A stretch of 64,000 nucleotides of DNA from Rhea pennata (lineage: Eukaryota > Chordata > Aves > Rheiformes > Rheidae), in NCBI RefSeq assembly GCF_028389875.1, contig NC_084663.1:212381876-212445875 (forward strand), given 5' to 3'. Made by a program: the position numbers and the translations under genes. Under the pieces are notes generated by a model. That model saw nothing but the letters and a program-made list of their open reading frames with translations, had not been told where the DNA came from and searched no databases. This document shows positions 13,001 to 23,830 of this stretch, one piece after another; the stretch's first letter is position 1, and every line of letters starts with the position of its first letter.

Positions 13001-14210
13001 CACTCCCAGGTCCTTCTCTGCAGAGCTGCTCTCCACAAGGGCAGACCCCAGCTTGGGCTGGTGCCCGGGGTTATTTCTCCCTAGGTGCAGGACTCTGCAC
13101 TTGCCCTTGTTGAACCTCAGGAGGTTCCTCTCTGCCCAGCTCTCCAGCCTGTCCAGGTCTCTCTGAATGGCAGCACAGCCCTCGGGTGTGTCAGCCACTC
13201 CTCCCAGCTTGGCATCATCAGCAGACTTGCTGAGGAGGCACTCTGTCCCCTCATCCAGGTCATTGTTGAAGAAGTTGAACAGGATGGGACCCAGTTCTGA
13301 GCCCTGGGGGACACCACTAGCCACAGGCCTCCAACTAGACTCCATGCCACTGATGACAATCCTCTGAGCTCTGCCTTTTAGCCAGTTCTCTTTAGCCTAT
13401 TAAAAAATGTCAGTTGGGTCCAGTTGCAGCTGATGGGTGTCCTCTGAAATACTTGTAGAGAAAGAGAAAGTTCCAGGCTCAAGAAACTACAGCGAAAAAA
13501 AAAAAGAAGAAAAAAAAAGAAAAAAAAAGAAAAAAAAAGAAATCTCATTATCCAGCAGGTCTCCTGAGTGAACCAGCAGGTGTATCTGTTGTTTTGGGGA
13601 CAAAAATAAGGTAGTGCTGTAAGTTTGTCAACAGCGCTAAGATGGATGGAGTTGGGACTTTTTTGTGCATCTACAAGATCTTTGCTTGTAAGAAAATGAG
13701 CCAGATTTGATTCTCAATCCTGTCCTGCAGTATCAGCAGTTAGAAAGCATGATTGCAACCAAGTATTCAAGTTTCAGAGTTAGTTCAGCAGGTAGAAACC
13801 AGGTACAGCTTTTGTCATTCCATTGCACCCCAGTCTCATACACAGGAGACATAGAGCAGGGTAAAATCTTTTATCTGCGACACTTTGAGAACAAGAGAGG
13901 GTGGTGGAGAGCTCTTGATTCTTCAAGAAAGCATGGGAGCTGCAAGTATCCTTGCTGTATCCATGATAAGGCTGTGGGGAAGGCGACAGAGGCCCAGGGT
14001 GACCATCAGGGAAGAGAGGGAGCTGAATGAATGATGAGTCTGTGGCTGTGTTTCTCCTGCCCACAGCCCTCCACCTCATCGGTCGCCTCGGACGAGAAGG
14101 TTGATTACGTGCAAGTGGACAAGGAGAAGACACAGGCCCTGCAGAGCACCATGCAGGAGTGGACTGACGTGCGGCAGTCCTCAGAGCCCGCTAAGAGCAC
14201 GAAGCAGTAG
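3459..14210 (+). CDS. GAB2: GAB2, GRB2-associated-binding protein 2, 3' seven coding exons (partial gene)
   Basis: Membrane-recruited docking adaptor that, once tyrosine-phosphorylated downstream of receptors, gathers GRB2, PI3K p85 and SHP2. Seven exons join in frame with phases 2-1-0-1-2-0-0: 3459-4045, 5264-5358, 6611-6893, 8059-8149, 10040-10142, 11045-11170, 14067-14210. They give the C-terminal 475 residues and a TAG stop; mammalian GAB2 is about 676 residues, so the PH domain and roughly 200 N-terminal residues lie left of the window. Visible motifs in order: RSASFSQ-like 14-3-3 site at the exon start, PPPRPPKP (GRB2 SH3), RRNTLPA (second 14-3-3 site), YVPM and YIPM (p85), PPVNRNLKP (atypical PxxxRxxKP GRB2 site), YVAM (third p85 site, usually YVPM), VDYLAL and VDYVQV (SHP2). 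GAB1 and GAB3 fit less well because this set and order match GAB2, and because USP35 lies next to it as in mammals. Confidence 0.96.
4046..5263 (+). other. GAB2: GAB2 intron
   Basis: GT at 4046 and AG at 5262-5263. I see no repeat family or conserved-looking element in it. Confidence 0.9.
5264..5358 (+). CDS. GAB2: GAB2 short coding exon (probably exon 5)
   Basis: Acceptor TGTGTTGCAG ending at 5263, donor GTAAGT from 5359. Two bases complete an Ala codon, then 31 codons begin [10 protein letters not shown] and end NDGYNSYL, exit phase 0. SCETYEYP is the recognisable GAB2 segment that follows the NTLPA site. The exon is too short to stand out as an ORF and was placed by splice signals and phase. 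Confidence 0.93.
5359..6610 (+). other. GAB2: GAB2 intron
   Basis: GT at 5359 and AG at 6609-6610. There is a small internal duplication near 5388-5404 (GCTATAG repeated); otherwise nothing recognised. Confidence 0.9.
6611..6893 (+). CDS. GAB2: GAB2 coding exon with two p85 sites and the atypical GRB2 site (probably exon 6)
   Basis: Acceptor TGTTCTCCAG ending at 6610, donor GTAAGG from 6894, phase 0 in and 1 out. It encodes 94 residues: [11 protein letters not shown] and [11 protein letters not shown], the first two YxxM motifs for the SH2 domains of PI3K p85, then [16 protein letters not shown], which holds the PxxxRxxKP motif bound by the GRB2 C-terminal SH3 domain. Confidence 0.96.
6894..8058 (+). 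other. GAB2: GAB2 intron
   Basis: GT at 6894 and AG at 8057-8058. Short spurious frames occur on both strands; nothing recognised. Confidence 0.9.
8059..8149 (+). CDS. GAB2: GAB2 short coding exon (probably exon 7)
   Basis: Acceptor CCCTCTCAG ending at 8058, donor GTGAGT from 8150. Two bases complete Ala; 29 codons read [10 protein letters not shown] through TKSWSRP and two bases of a Thr codon remain (phase 2). Recognised by the conserved [17 protein letters not shown] core of GAB2. Confidence 0.94.
8490..8600. repeat. Possible old amniote interspersed-repeat relic
   Basis: TTAGGAACATACAAACATAAGAACAG... followed by words like GGTCAGACTGAAAGTCCAG and AAGATCTTGTCTCCATCAGT resembles a dispersed repeat common in reptile genomes (an 'aacataagaac... 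gggtcagacc... ccagtatcctgtct' pattern). The family was not identified; the resemblance is from memory. Confidence 0.35.
9570..9601. repeat. A-rich simple repeat
   Basis: Nearly pure A tract interrupted by G and C, in a GAB2 intron. It may be a decayed poly(A) or polymerase slippage; no adjoining retroposed gene was recognised. Confidence 0.8.
10040..10142 (+). CDS. GAB2: GAB2 coding exon with the third YxxM (probably exon 8)
   Basis: Acceptor TCTCTTTACAG ending at 10039, donor GTAAGC from 10143. One base completes Thr, then 34 codons end in [10 protein letters not shown], exit phase 0. The last motif is the third p85 site. In mammalian GAB2 it is YVPM; here the residue at Tyr+2 is Ala, but YxxM is intact. 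Confidence 0.95.
10143..11044 (+). other. GAB2: GAB2 intron
   Basis: GT at 10143 and AG at 11043-11044. Nothing recognised apart from a T-rich patch around 10465-10482. Confidence 0.9.
11045..11170 (+). CDS. GAB2: GAB2 coding exon with first SHP2 site (probably exon 9)
   Basis: Acceptor TCCTGCATTAG ending at 11044, donor GTATGG from 11171; 42 codons, phase 0 in and out. Begins [20 protein letters not shown] and contains [14 protein letters not shown]. The tyrosine of VDYLAL is, in characterised GAB2, one of two sites that bind the tandem SH2 domains of SHP2. Confidence 0.95.
11886..12010 (-). mobile_element. Possible highly diverged CR1 3' fragment
   Basis: Words such as GACCTTAAGG, CTCCATGTCCAAGG and GGAGATGTCACAACCTCC line up loosely and in order with the reverse complement of the CR1 3' region (compare 12376-12500). 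No tail repeat is seen. Chance similarity is possible. Confidence 0.3.
12342..13395 (-). mobile_element. CR1 LINE, 5'-truncated, about 1.05 kb
   Basis: Same left-end signature as the copy at 256. The minus-strand frame 13345-12656 reads 229 residues of ORF2 reverse transcriptase: [14 protein letters not shown], the active-site region SADDAKLGG, then [20 protein letters not shown] and [13 protein letters not shown]. The catalytic box is usually F/YADD; the first residue here is Ser. The frame is lost near 12680 where sequence is missing compared with the copy at 256. It is a dead copy but among the least decayed in the window. Confidence 0.96.
13495..13542. repeat. (AAAAAAAAG)n microsatellite
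   Basis: Three to four near-perfect 9-base units of eight A and one G, flanked by less regular A/G sequence, about 100 bases right of the truncated end of the CR1 at 12342-13395. Confidence 0.9.
14067..14210 (+). CDS. GAB2: GAB2 terminal coding exon with second SHP2 site and stop codon (probably exon 10)
   Basis: Acceptor CTCCTGCCCACAG ending at 14066; 47 codons plus TAG at 14208-14210. It holds [12 protein letters not shown], the second SHP2-binding tyrosine, then the conserved [18 protein letters not shown] tail. The last residues are AKSTKQ, a slightly different terminus from the mammalian protein. Confidence 0.95.
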   Translation, partial: PSTSSVASDEKVDYVQVDKEKTQALQSTMQEWTDVRQSSEPAKSTKQ

Positions 14211-16262
14211 TGCCAGCAGCGGCCCAGGATGGGCATCTAGACAGGCAAATGTCCAAGCAGTTTTCCCGGGCTGAGGCACGGGAACCCCATCTGGGGTTGC
14301 CAGCGCTGCTTGGGCTAGTTTCTAAGACTGTTGTCTGCAGAGGGGAGGGGGTCTTCATTATTTTTTCCTTTAAGACACAATGAAACTTAATTTCAGGGGA
14401 AGACTTGGCAGATACTGTTTGCCAGTGATAAAGACCAACTACGTTCGGTGGCTAGGTTTGTGCTTTAGCTGCTGGTTTCACTATCCAGGAACTTTAACTT
14501 AGCAATATCAGGTTTTGCCCTGCACAACTTTTGCTTATAGCTATTAAAGCCACCTTGTATGTGCGAACGCTGCAGCATCTCTCCCCGTCTTCTTACAAAC
14601 TGTACCCTCAAACTGTGCCATGCGGGTTTGGCAGCATCTCTCGTAGGACATCAGTTCCGTAGCTCAGATTCCCATGACCCCTCCATATGGTCACCTTCTT
14701 CTCTCGCCCCTCCTACCGCATCCCAAAACTGAGCAAGGACCATTCCCATATGTCTTTACTTTCCTTGTCACATTTCTTGTAAATAATGATGTGTTCAAAA
14801 TGTCTGTGAGCTATTTTTTCTCCTGGTGGGACAGCCCCCATGTTTATGGTTGTGATTCTTAACAGTTAGGAGCCCGAAGAGTATCCAAACCCACCAGCTG
14901 AGCTGGCTCTGAAGTCCAGAACTCATGCTTCACCATACATGCACAAGCACATCAACACATGCTCACGCACACATGCATGCACACATGAAGCAGCCAGCTT
15001 TGTTGGAGTGTCTTCTTCTTCCACTGATGCTTTCCAAGGTCTCTCAAAGACAGTGGATTGGAGAGATTAGCTTTTGACTGCAGAATTTAAATTCTGACCA
15101 TTGTCTGTTTGAAGCCAAGTACCCGTGAATCTGGCCCTAAGAATCAAATTTTGCCCTTCATGGCAACAAGAGAAGCCCATAGAGGGAGAGTCCTTCATCT
15201 GTCGCCATCATGAGAAGCTCTGCGGTTGACTACTAGGAGCAGGAAGAGGCTCTGGAGGCTCTTGTGTATTGTGACTGGCATGAGGATGATCAAGAGGAAG
15301 GGGGTGTGAGGCTGTATGTGAGGACACGGAAAAGGCAGATGCTGTGCTGGAGAGGTCAGACTTGGGAAAAGGGACCAACGGGGTGTTTCTTGGAGGAACG
15401 GAGCAAAGTAACTGAGATGTCGAACTGTGGTGAAGCCTTAGGCTTGGGAAGAGGCTGTACAGGAGAGTCGAGGCAGAGCGGGCATTTGGGTGTTTTCATG
15501 TAAGCTTTGATGTTGTGCTAGGAGTGGTTTGTGCTGGGTGCAAAGGGCTGAACTAGGTGTTTTCTCCCCATCTTTAATTGCAACTATTCTGTTGTTTCTT
15601 CGACACAGCTAGGCGGCTTGCTGTTGACAACCCTGGACTCCAACTAATGACAGGAGCCTGCTGTTCCCCCTCCCAGCTTGCTTGACATATCCAGGCTTTG
15701 GGATTACTCCCTGAGCAGCTGCTGGGCTCAGAGAGTCAAGAGGGAAGAGGCAGAGATAGTATTTGCAGAGATAATAATTCATGATCTCATAAAAACAGGA
15801 AGGACTAATGATTGTCATGTAGCACCGTGATTGCCAGACTGTGAGCGTGGACACGGATAAACAGGCTGACCACGAACTGAGAGCCAGACAAGAGACACTA
15901 GTAAGATTAGGTAATAATATTTATTAAATAGCTTGGACCAGCTATTTTTTCTTCAAGCTGAACCCCTCCCAATGCCACTGGCTGGAAGTTTCTCCAACAC
16001 CACCAAGAAAAACAAACATTAATGTTCATTATTGATACTTAGGCTTTAACATGTCTTTTAATCTTGGCCTGAGTTTGGAAAGAGCCAGATATGACCCACA
16101 TGGGCCTAGGACGCCAATCCCTTTAGAGCTGGATGCTGCCTTGCAAACTAATTCTCAGATTTCCAGTTTAGATCTTCTCCCTTACTGTGAAAGGGGAGGA
16201 TATTAGTGAAAAAGCTCTGGATGATCTTTTAGCACATTGCAATGTTGGCCTTTTACAGGAAT

Positions 16263-16268
16263 AATAAA
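16263..16268 (+). terminator. GAB2: Candidate proximal poly(A) signal of GAB2
   Basis: AATAAA about 2.05 kb after the stop codon. The downstream GT/T-rich signal is weak, so usage is uncertain. A similar hexamer is at 18432-18437. Confidence 0.25.
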
Positions 16269-19200
16269 GCAAATATCTTAATGCTCATGATAAAAATAAG
16301 AGTCATCTGGGAAAAAAAAAAAGTGGGAAAGATTTAGCACAGCCATATGCTTTCTGAAGGTCGGGGAGTGTGTTACAGCCTGCAAGGGCCTTTGCCTCAC
16401 ATTGAGGGCTTGCACGCTTACACAGTGAAGTAATACAATGAAGAGAGTACAGTACTTTGTATTACTATAACCTCTTTCATCATCACATCTCAGGGGAGAC
16501 TAAACATTGGGCCCAGTTCAGAGCCCACTGAAGTCACCGCGAAGCATCTCATGAAATTCTGTGAGCTCATTAAAAGGACATGGACAGACCGTCTGGTCTT
16601 GGCATCACATGGGTGCCTGAGAAAAGGGGAGAATAAGCAGAAGGAGAAGCTGAGCCCACCGGCCTGCTTTACGTTCACCTAACTGAGGGCACTGGGCAAT
16701 GCAACACCGCCAACAAAAGCACCATCCCTGCTGAAATGCAAATTTGACTTCAGCAGGAAGCCAGTTTTCCTATTTAATCTTCCAAAGTATTATGATGACC
16801 CTTCCCAAAGGAAGATCAGATTGGGGAGAGGGGTTGCAACGCATGCTCGCTGCCCTGTATTAGTACATGTATTTACTCACCTCATGTCACACCGAAATGC
16901 AGCCACCGCTGGTGTGGATTACAGAAGTAATTTAAGGGGTAGCACCCAATGCTGCTATTTGGGCCTCTCTTGGTAAAACAACGCAATTACTCTAGAGAGT
17001 AAACTGAGTCCAGCTCCAGGCAAAAATGTGCTAAGCCAGACCTAAAACCTGGAGTAATCGGATGATAACTTGTGCTCAAACTGAGCCTTTTTCTCTGCCC
17101 ATGTGACTCGCTGCCTCACGCACGTATCCAGTAATTTGAGGCGCGATCAGAAATTCATTTCCCCTTTGCACGAACAAGGTTGAAAGGAGAGGAGCTCTGG
17201 AACTGCTGAATAATATTTGTCTGCTGTATCCTAAAAGCAGGGAAGGAAGGGGGAAGCAATGTTTATTTCTGATGATACAGCGACTCGATGGACAAAATAA
17301 CAAGTGGGATGCTGTCTGTTGAGCCGATGTCCTTCAGTTGTGGGATCGGGTGCATGCAGTGCACTCCCAGATCCAATCCAAGGGGGTAAACGAGAACAAG
17401 AGAGCCCTTCCTATTACTGGAGGAACTAGTCTTTTTCCTCTGTGTCCCCATTTGTTCATAGGACAGAAGCTGTCACATACAAGGCGTGGGATATCTCTTT
17501 TCCCTGGCTGAAAACTTCTGATGATTTCCATATTAAACTCTCCAAATGGCAGGATTGCTTTCATGCGCATCCCCGATAACTGGCCCTTCACATTTAGCAA
17601 GCCAAAGGATCCCTAAAATAACTACTTTGCAACCACTAGTTGCAGTGAGGTCTATATTTTCCCCTTCACATTGGTCAAAAACAGACCTTCTCCTCTGTTT
17701 TTTGCTGCCAAGCACCAAGCATGTGGCTCCTACACCATGCACCCTGTGCATTGCACTGCCTCATCCCTATAGACATAACTCTGCCAGCCCTTCCCAAGCC
17801 CAAAAGCAGTCAAGTAATCAATGGCTGCAGTAGAAATAGTCATTTCTGCCGGTTGCTGAGCTGATTACACCAGTCCCCAATGATTAATGTTTGTGAAGTA
17901 TTTAGCATTAAACCGTATTGAAAAGCTGCTGGTTTAATTACACGGACTGCCAAGAACTTTGTCCTGAAGGCATTAAGTTCATCGCATCCACTCTATACTT
18001 AGATGCTCGAGTAAGACTGTCTCTTTTGTTAGAAATAGGTATTTTAAGAAGCTGAGAACATTGCAAATGAGTCATCTGCATTGCAAGCAAAAGGTCTGCC
18101 TTGAGTCCATACGTCAAAGCCTGTTCTTCAGCTGGACAGTCCCGTTTAAGTAAAGGGATGTGTATGTATTTGTGTGTGTGTTCACAGACAGAGGTTGAGT
18201 GTTTGACAAGCATGCTGACCTTTGCATTTACTTTTTCGAAGTGTCAGGACCAAGGCACAAAGCTTTCCCCTCTTTCAAAGCTGGTGCTTTTAGAGGCAGC
18301 ATGTTTCCAGAAGTGTGTGTCCCTTTTTGTGAGCGACTGACTATTGCTCCCAGCTATTCTGGCTCTTCAAATGTCTATGAGCTGCCTTGTAACCAATTTG
18401 CTCAGAATTGCCACTCTAGTGCTTGATGGGAAATAAATTTCCTGCTATAAATGGATGCCAGACTTAGGCTTAGTCTGAAGTAGGAGAAAGAATGTGCGTG
18501 AGCGGACTGTGCAGGGGCAAAGCTGAGTGTTGGACAGACAGAGACAAATCGGGAGCCAGCACCAAAAAGTGACTAAGGCTTGGGGTTGCAGAGGGCTAAT
18601 CAGGATGGATTTAGGATACAGGGCCACTAGCCACTGAAGAGGGAGCATGAGACTGGGAGGAGATAAAGAGGAGATGTTTGCCAGTGAGGTTTGAGTCTGG
18701 GTCTTTGCACAATCCATCCTTGGCAGGACTTACAAGTCAGATTTAAACAGAATGTTTGTGGGTTGTGGAGAGGAGCTTCTGATCACTAAAGGTCATGTGC
18801 TAACTCAAGGGGAGTGCTCCATGCGCTCTTAGGCTTTACCCAGGGTGATGCAGCTTCTGGTGGCCCTGCCTGACTCGCCTGGATTGGATAGCCCTGCACC
18901 CAAGGCCGTGGCACTCCTCTCCTGTTGAGGAGCCCCAGGACATGCGCCCCAGCATGCAGCTGTGCAGCAGAAGCCCTCAGAGAGAAGTGTTGGGGACCTA
19001 AAGCCCAGGCAAAGAGCGTGGTCAGATCAATGCTAAGGGGGCAAGGGCTGAGCCCCACTCTGCATGCAAGATCTGGGAGAGGGTGCCCTCCCCTACATCT
19101 CTCTTGGGCTGCTTGGCACGCAGCAGTGTGACAAGCACAGGATGCCCAGAGAGGCTGTGCCTCTCCACCCTAGGAGGCTTGCAAGACTCAGCTGGAACAA

Positions 19201-19396
19201 GCGCTGAGCAATGGTGTCAGATTCCATCACTGATCCTATTAAAGCAGGAGGTCGGACTAGGGACCTCCTGAGGAACTCCTAGTGTCATATTAGCATTCTA
19301 ATCAGGGCCAGGGCCTCTTCTCCAGCTATGAAGCCAAATGGCAATGCACAACTCACATAACTAAGGCTAAACATGCTGCCAGCAAAATGGCCTAAT

Positions 19397-19414
19397 CCCC
19401 CCCCCACCCCCCCC
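19397..19414. repeat. Poly(C) run with a single A interruption
   Basis: Nine C, one A, eight C on the + strand, within the probable GAB2 3' UTR. If transcribed it would be a poly(rC) tract of the kind bound by PCBP/hnRNP K proteins; that is inference only. Confidence 0.85.
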
Positions 19415-21296
19415 GGGACAATCCCTTGGACCTGGGAGAGGTTTCAGTATTTTCCTAGCTTGTGATGTTGCCATTCCATTTAAGAGCTGCACTTCGCATC
19501 ACATTGTAGGGACAAGCCCAGTGCCATGGTGGTGTGCCTAGGGAGAGGCCCCATTCGTAACGGGAAGGGCAAAGAGCACAAGCTAACTCTATCCCCCGCT
19601 GGGGTATGGGGCCAAAGGAAACATTTGGCCATCAGAGAGCTGTCACTGCTGTGTGAACACCTGAGCAATTCAGGGACTTTGAGGGACCTTATGCCAAGCC
19701 TCAGTGTTTTCTTGCAGAGCTCCCCAGGGAAGAGCAGAGTGCATTACTGCCCAGAAAGTGCTAACCTCGTCTCATTCACACATTGATCTCCTGACTGCTA
19801 ATGAGGTTCACGCAGTTAGAGATCTACACCTTTCGGTAATGATTTCTTTCTTGGACTTGAGGACATCCCTCTGTCAGCTCGTTCTTTATTTCTTATCTGT
19901 GTAGTCAAGATTTTATCTCCTTGTTCACAACTCCTAGAGATGTATTACTTACTAATAGGGCTGCTACTTCAGTGGCTTCTCTTGAGAAAATTTGATATGT
20001 AGCAAGGTGTATGAGATGTAGTTCTTGCCCTGCTGACCTACAGCCAGCTTGTGCTGGCATGCACCAAGTCCAAATTTCAACACCAACCAGCAACCTGTGG
20101 ACCAGAAACTGGTCTATATGGCTCCATCTCTTGAGCTAAAAGAGCTTCACTGCGGACTTGCTTCCCATCAGAGGGTCCTTAATTTTCTGTATGGCTATTC
20201 CTAAGATATGACGGGTGTATTTCTACATCAGTGGGTTGACTACATGTGAGAAGTCTGCCCCCAAGACCAGGAGATAAGAAACCATTGTTTTTATTGTAGT
20301 ACTTTGGGTGACACCATACTATATCTTCAGAAGGGAAAGGGTATGTTTAAGCTCTTGGTACCCCACTTTCTCTCCTGTTTGAAAAATGAAGATTTTTATT
20401 ACTTGATTCCTCATCTCATAGATGTGTTCTGAGGCTTAATTGGTCATCATCTAATGATGAAAAGAGCTCATTTGAGCCTGCACACAATTGAGTCTGCAGG
20501 GCAGCATGACACCCTGCAACATTGTCACCTAGCAATGCCTAGTCTAGCACCACACAGGACATGAAATTTCCTGTTCTACACAACTCATTAAGACCCTCAT
20601 CCTTAATTGCTATGGGGAAGCATTTTCTCTTGAAGAAGGTGGGGGGAAAAAGATTTTTGCACAGTTTTGACATTCTGCTGCCATATCACCCCTCAAAATA
20701 CAACGTCTCTTTTAAGAGCGCTTCTAACGTTGTGGTCGAAGCCTGCCCCATGCAGGCAAAGGGAGTAGGACCATAGGCTCCATGGGGAGTCTGCCAGTGA
20801 GTTAGGACCAAACCTTTGGAGTAGGACATCCCGCTCAACCCAGCCCTCGGTGAAGTCCACCAATCCCTGTTGACTTCAGTGATCACAGTGTGGGAACGAC
20901 CCCATCTGAATTAGGGTAGCTTTATCTGTTTGTTTCTTCAACTGCTGCAAGGAGAGTCGGAGCCCTGGCTTTGAAGCCAGCGTGCTGGCAGCCTATTTGC
21001 AGTGATATTTTGTGTGTTTTGAAGCCTATGACTGTTCTTAAACAGGAGTATTTTTAATTTTTTTTTATTTGTAGAAGGAAGGACAAGAGTAATCTGTGGC
21101 AAACTGTACAGTATGTGTCTTCTTGTGGTGTCACTGTTTGAAAGGTAATTAAGTTTTCAAATCACTGTGGACAGCTAATCACTTAAGTTATTAATTTATT
21201 CTTTGGGGTTTTGTTGTTTTTTTAAGTAATTTGAAACAATTATTTATCCTGTAAATTGATCTTGAGTGAAACTTAGATAATACTTTTTTTGCTGTT

Positions 21297-21302
21297 AATA
21301 AA
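21297..21302 (+). terminator. GAB2: Candidate distal poly(A) signal of GAB2
   Basis: AATAAA followed within 30 bases by a GT-rich element (GTACCTGCCTGACGTGAAGG, then TCTCGTTTTT). It is the best-formed + strand site between the GAB2 stop and the converging USP35 end. Further AATAAA-like copies sit at 21371-21395, in an A-rich patch. Confidence 0.5.
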
Positions 21303-23552
21303 CATGGTACCTGCCTGACGTGAAGGTGATCTCGTTTTTAAGTACTGTATATGCAGTGGAAAAGCAACGGGAAAAATAAAAGAATAATAATAAAAAAGAC
21401 CTCTCTCACTGCTGACTCCAAAGATTGATTTGTGGGGGGGGAGGGGTATTAATTTCCAGGTCAGTGGGGCTACCTGGCACCTTTAAAATGTTCAGAGCAC
21501 CTTCCTTTGCATCACCAAGTATCTCCCCTCCTTCAGCTCCAGGTGCCCTGCCTGGGCAGCGAGGCCAGAGCAGATACTGCAAGGTTTGGGGTAGTTTTTT
21601 AGAAACACTGGCTCTGTCTAGGCTAGTAAATTAAATAGACCAGGAACTGTTTGCTGACCCCAAGGGCAAGTGGCAGTGGGGCTCAGCAGGGCCTTTACGT
21701 GTGCCTGGTCCTGACTCCCTGCCCAGGCATCATCTGAAGGAGTTGGCCCACGCCAAAGCCATGCAGGGACCACGGCAGCACTTCCCGTGCCCAGCCCTAT
21801 GCCCCGGCTTGGGTTTATTTGCTGGTTCAGACCTTCCTAGGACCTCACCAGGAACCGAAAGGCTGTGAAGACAGGGGCTGAGCCTTGACACACTCACTGG
21901 TGTAAGCCTTGCCAAGGACTGCTGTATCAGGGCCCTTTTCTTCACTCTCTATTTTGACTGGTCACATTAGCACACGGTCACAAGCTTTGCTTATCCAGTC
22001 TTTGGACATCTTGAATCTCTTTTTGTGTGTACTTTTCTCTTCAGTCTATCCATCCCTCGTTAAATGACCTCAGAACAAATCCTGCTGTGTGGATGAAGAT
22101 ACATTGGTCACAGACACCAGGTAGACTGTTCTTCTAACCTGGCCAGCTCCTTCCATCAAGAAGGGTGAGGCAAGGATGAGCTGGTGACAACATTTGCCAA
22201 TGCCACCACATGCAATCCGGGCATGTTGCCGCAATATAATTCTCTTGCACGTGTACTCGCAGCTCAGAAACAGTGCAGGAACCTACAGAGCCCATTGCAG
22301 GCTCCAGGCAGTTCTCACTACACCAGCTAGCACCAAGGGTGTTTCAGACCCTTCAGTCTGAGCCTTCCTCCTGCCGCATTGCCTAGCTCCCCAGTAAATC
22401 CAGATTTCAGTGCTGCCAAATGCCTCCCCCTCCTAAGAGATGGGCACTTTGCACCCCCCTGCTCCATACGTAATTACAACTGTTAAGGCATGCAGCAAGT
22501 GGCATCTTGGTGACATTTTTGGGGGTGCTGGAGGTCTCCAAGAAACCAGGAATATCTCTTGGCACCCTGAGCACAACAGAGGAAAGAAACTGCTGTGGGA
22601 ATGTCAGCTATTGCAAGCAAAAAGACCTGGGGTGTAGATGTCGCTGTTCGCCCGACACGAGGAAGGGGCGGCGAGCCCAGGTTTTGTCCTCCACAGCCTC
22701 AGCCCTTGGCACCTCAGGGTAACTCCCAGCGTCATGTCTGGGATCGAACAGGGGCAGCATGAGACACCAAGCCCAACCCTAACATCTTTGCAGACTGGCT
22801 TTTTAAAGACTTTTTTTCCAAAGTTTTTGAAACTGGCTTTCATCTCAAAGGAGGGGTTTCTCCACATTTGTTAACTGTGGATCTGGGTCCCACTGGGAGC
22901 TGGCAGGGCTCATTAAACAGGCAAGGTGGACGCTACCGCACTGTTTTAGAGGCTTCACAATATGGACACGAGATGCTTCACACCAGCCAGCCCCAGTGCG
23001 AGCAAATTGTCCCAGGTATGTTTGATTCCCTGTTGCGGATGATGCCAGTGTAACCAGCTGGGCCTAATTTAACCCAAACAAAAGCACAAGGGGATGTAAG
23101 AAGCATCAAAGTAATAGTATGAGAAATCTGCAATTAATACAAGTGCTGATCGCAGAAGTAATGTCTGGGTTGTACCCTCTGTGCAACAAATGCGGAAAGC
23201 AGTGTAGGACTGGCCGTTGCCACGTACATCTATATTTCACAGGTCACCTTCCTTGCCAAAATTCAAAACAATTCTGTAACAAAGGGATTTCAAGCCAGCT
23301 CAAAAAAAATATATTGGCTACTGATAACACAAACAAAGTGGAAAAAGGCAGTCTTTTTTCATACGAGGCCATCAGTGGTCAGGAAGTGGGGTACAGTTCC
23401 ACCCTGCTTAACATGCAATTCTGGTTTGGGTTCAAAACCAAGATTAGAAGAAATTAGAAGTCTGGACTTCCAGCCACTTAGGAAGCATCAGAGCATTACC
23501 CTGTCCTTACTCAAGTCTGAGACACTAAAATGCAATAGCTCAGTGTGTAGTT

Positions 23553-23830
23553 TACATTTATATAAAATATATAGTTATATTCTTATATTACAATAATGCA
23601 ATACTAATTGCATATTCTCTATATATTATACTTATATAGTATATAGTATTGCTAATGTTATAGTATATTGATATTATTACTGATATTAATAATGGTAGTA
23701 TTATTAATGAAGTGTATGAATATTAATGCTAATAGTAATGTATATTAAATATTTAGTAAATTAGTCATTCATATCTTTTTTTATATCTATCTATATATGT
23801 AGTAATTATTTGGGAAAAAATATCCTAGAG
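23553..23830. repeat. AT-rich low-complexity island
   Basis: About 280 bases almost free of G and C, with runs such as TATATTCTTATATTACAATA, ATTATACTTATATAGTATAT and many ATTAAT words. It lies midway between the two convergent gene ends. Confidence 0.9.

Larger units (their letters stand above)
11171..14066 (+). other. GAB2: GAB2 last intron, CR1-bearing
   Basis: GT at 11171 and AG at 14065-14066. More than a third of it is the antisense CR1 copy at 12342-13395, followed by an A-rich microsatellite at 13495-13542. A weaker CR1-like stretch may lie at 11886-12010. Confidence 0.9.
14211..21320 (+). other. GAB2: GAB2 3' untranslated region (probable extent)
   Basis: There is no open frame with gene-like content downstream of the GAB2 stop. 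The right limit is an inference: a canonical AATAAA at 21297-21302 is preceded by AT-rich sequence and followed by a GT-rich stretch, and long 3' UTRs are usual for GAB2. Earlier AATAAA hexamers at 16263 and 18432 could give shorter transcripts. The stretch includes a CA/TG-rich patch near 14940-14990 and a C-run at 19397-19414. No CR1 element interrupts it, unlike the neighbouring introns. Confidence 0.5.
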
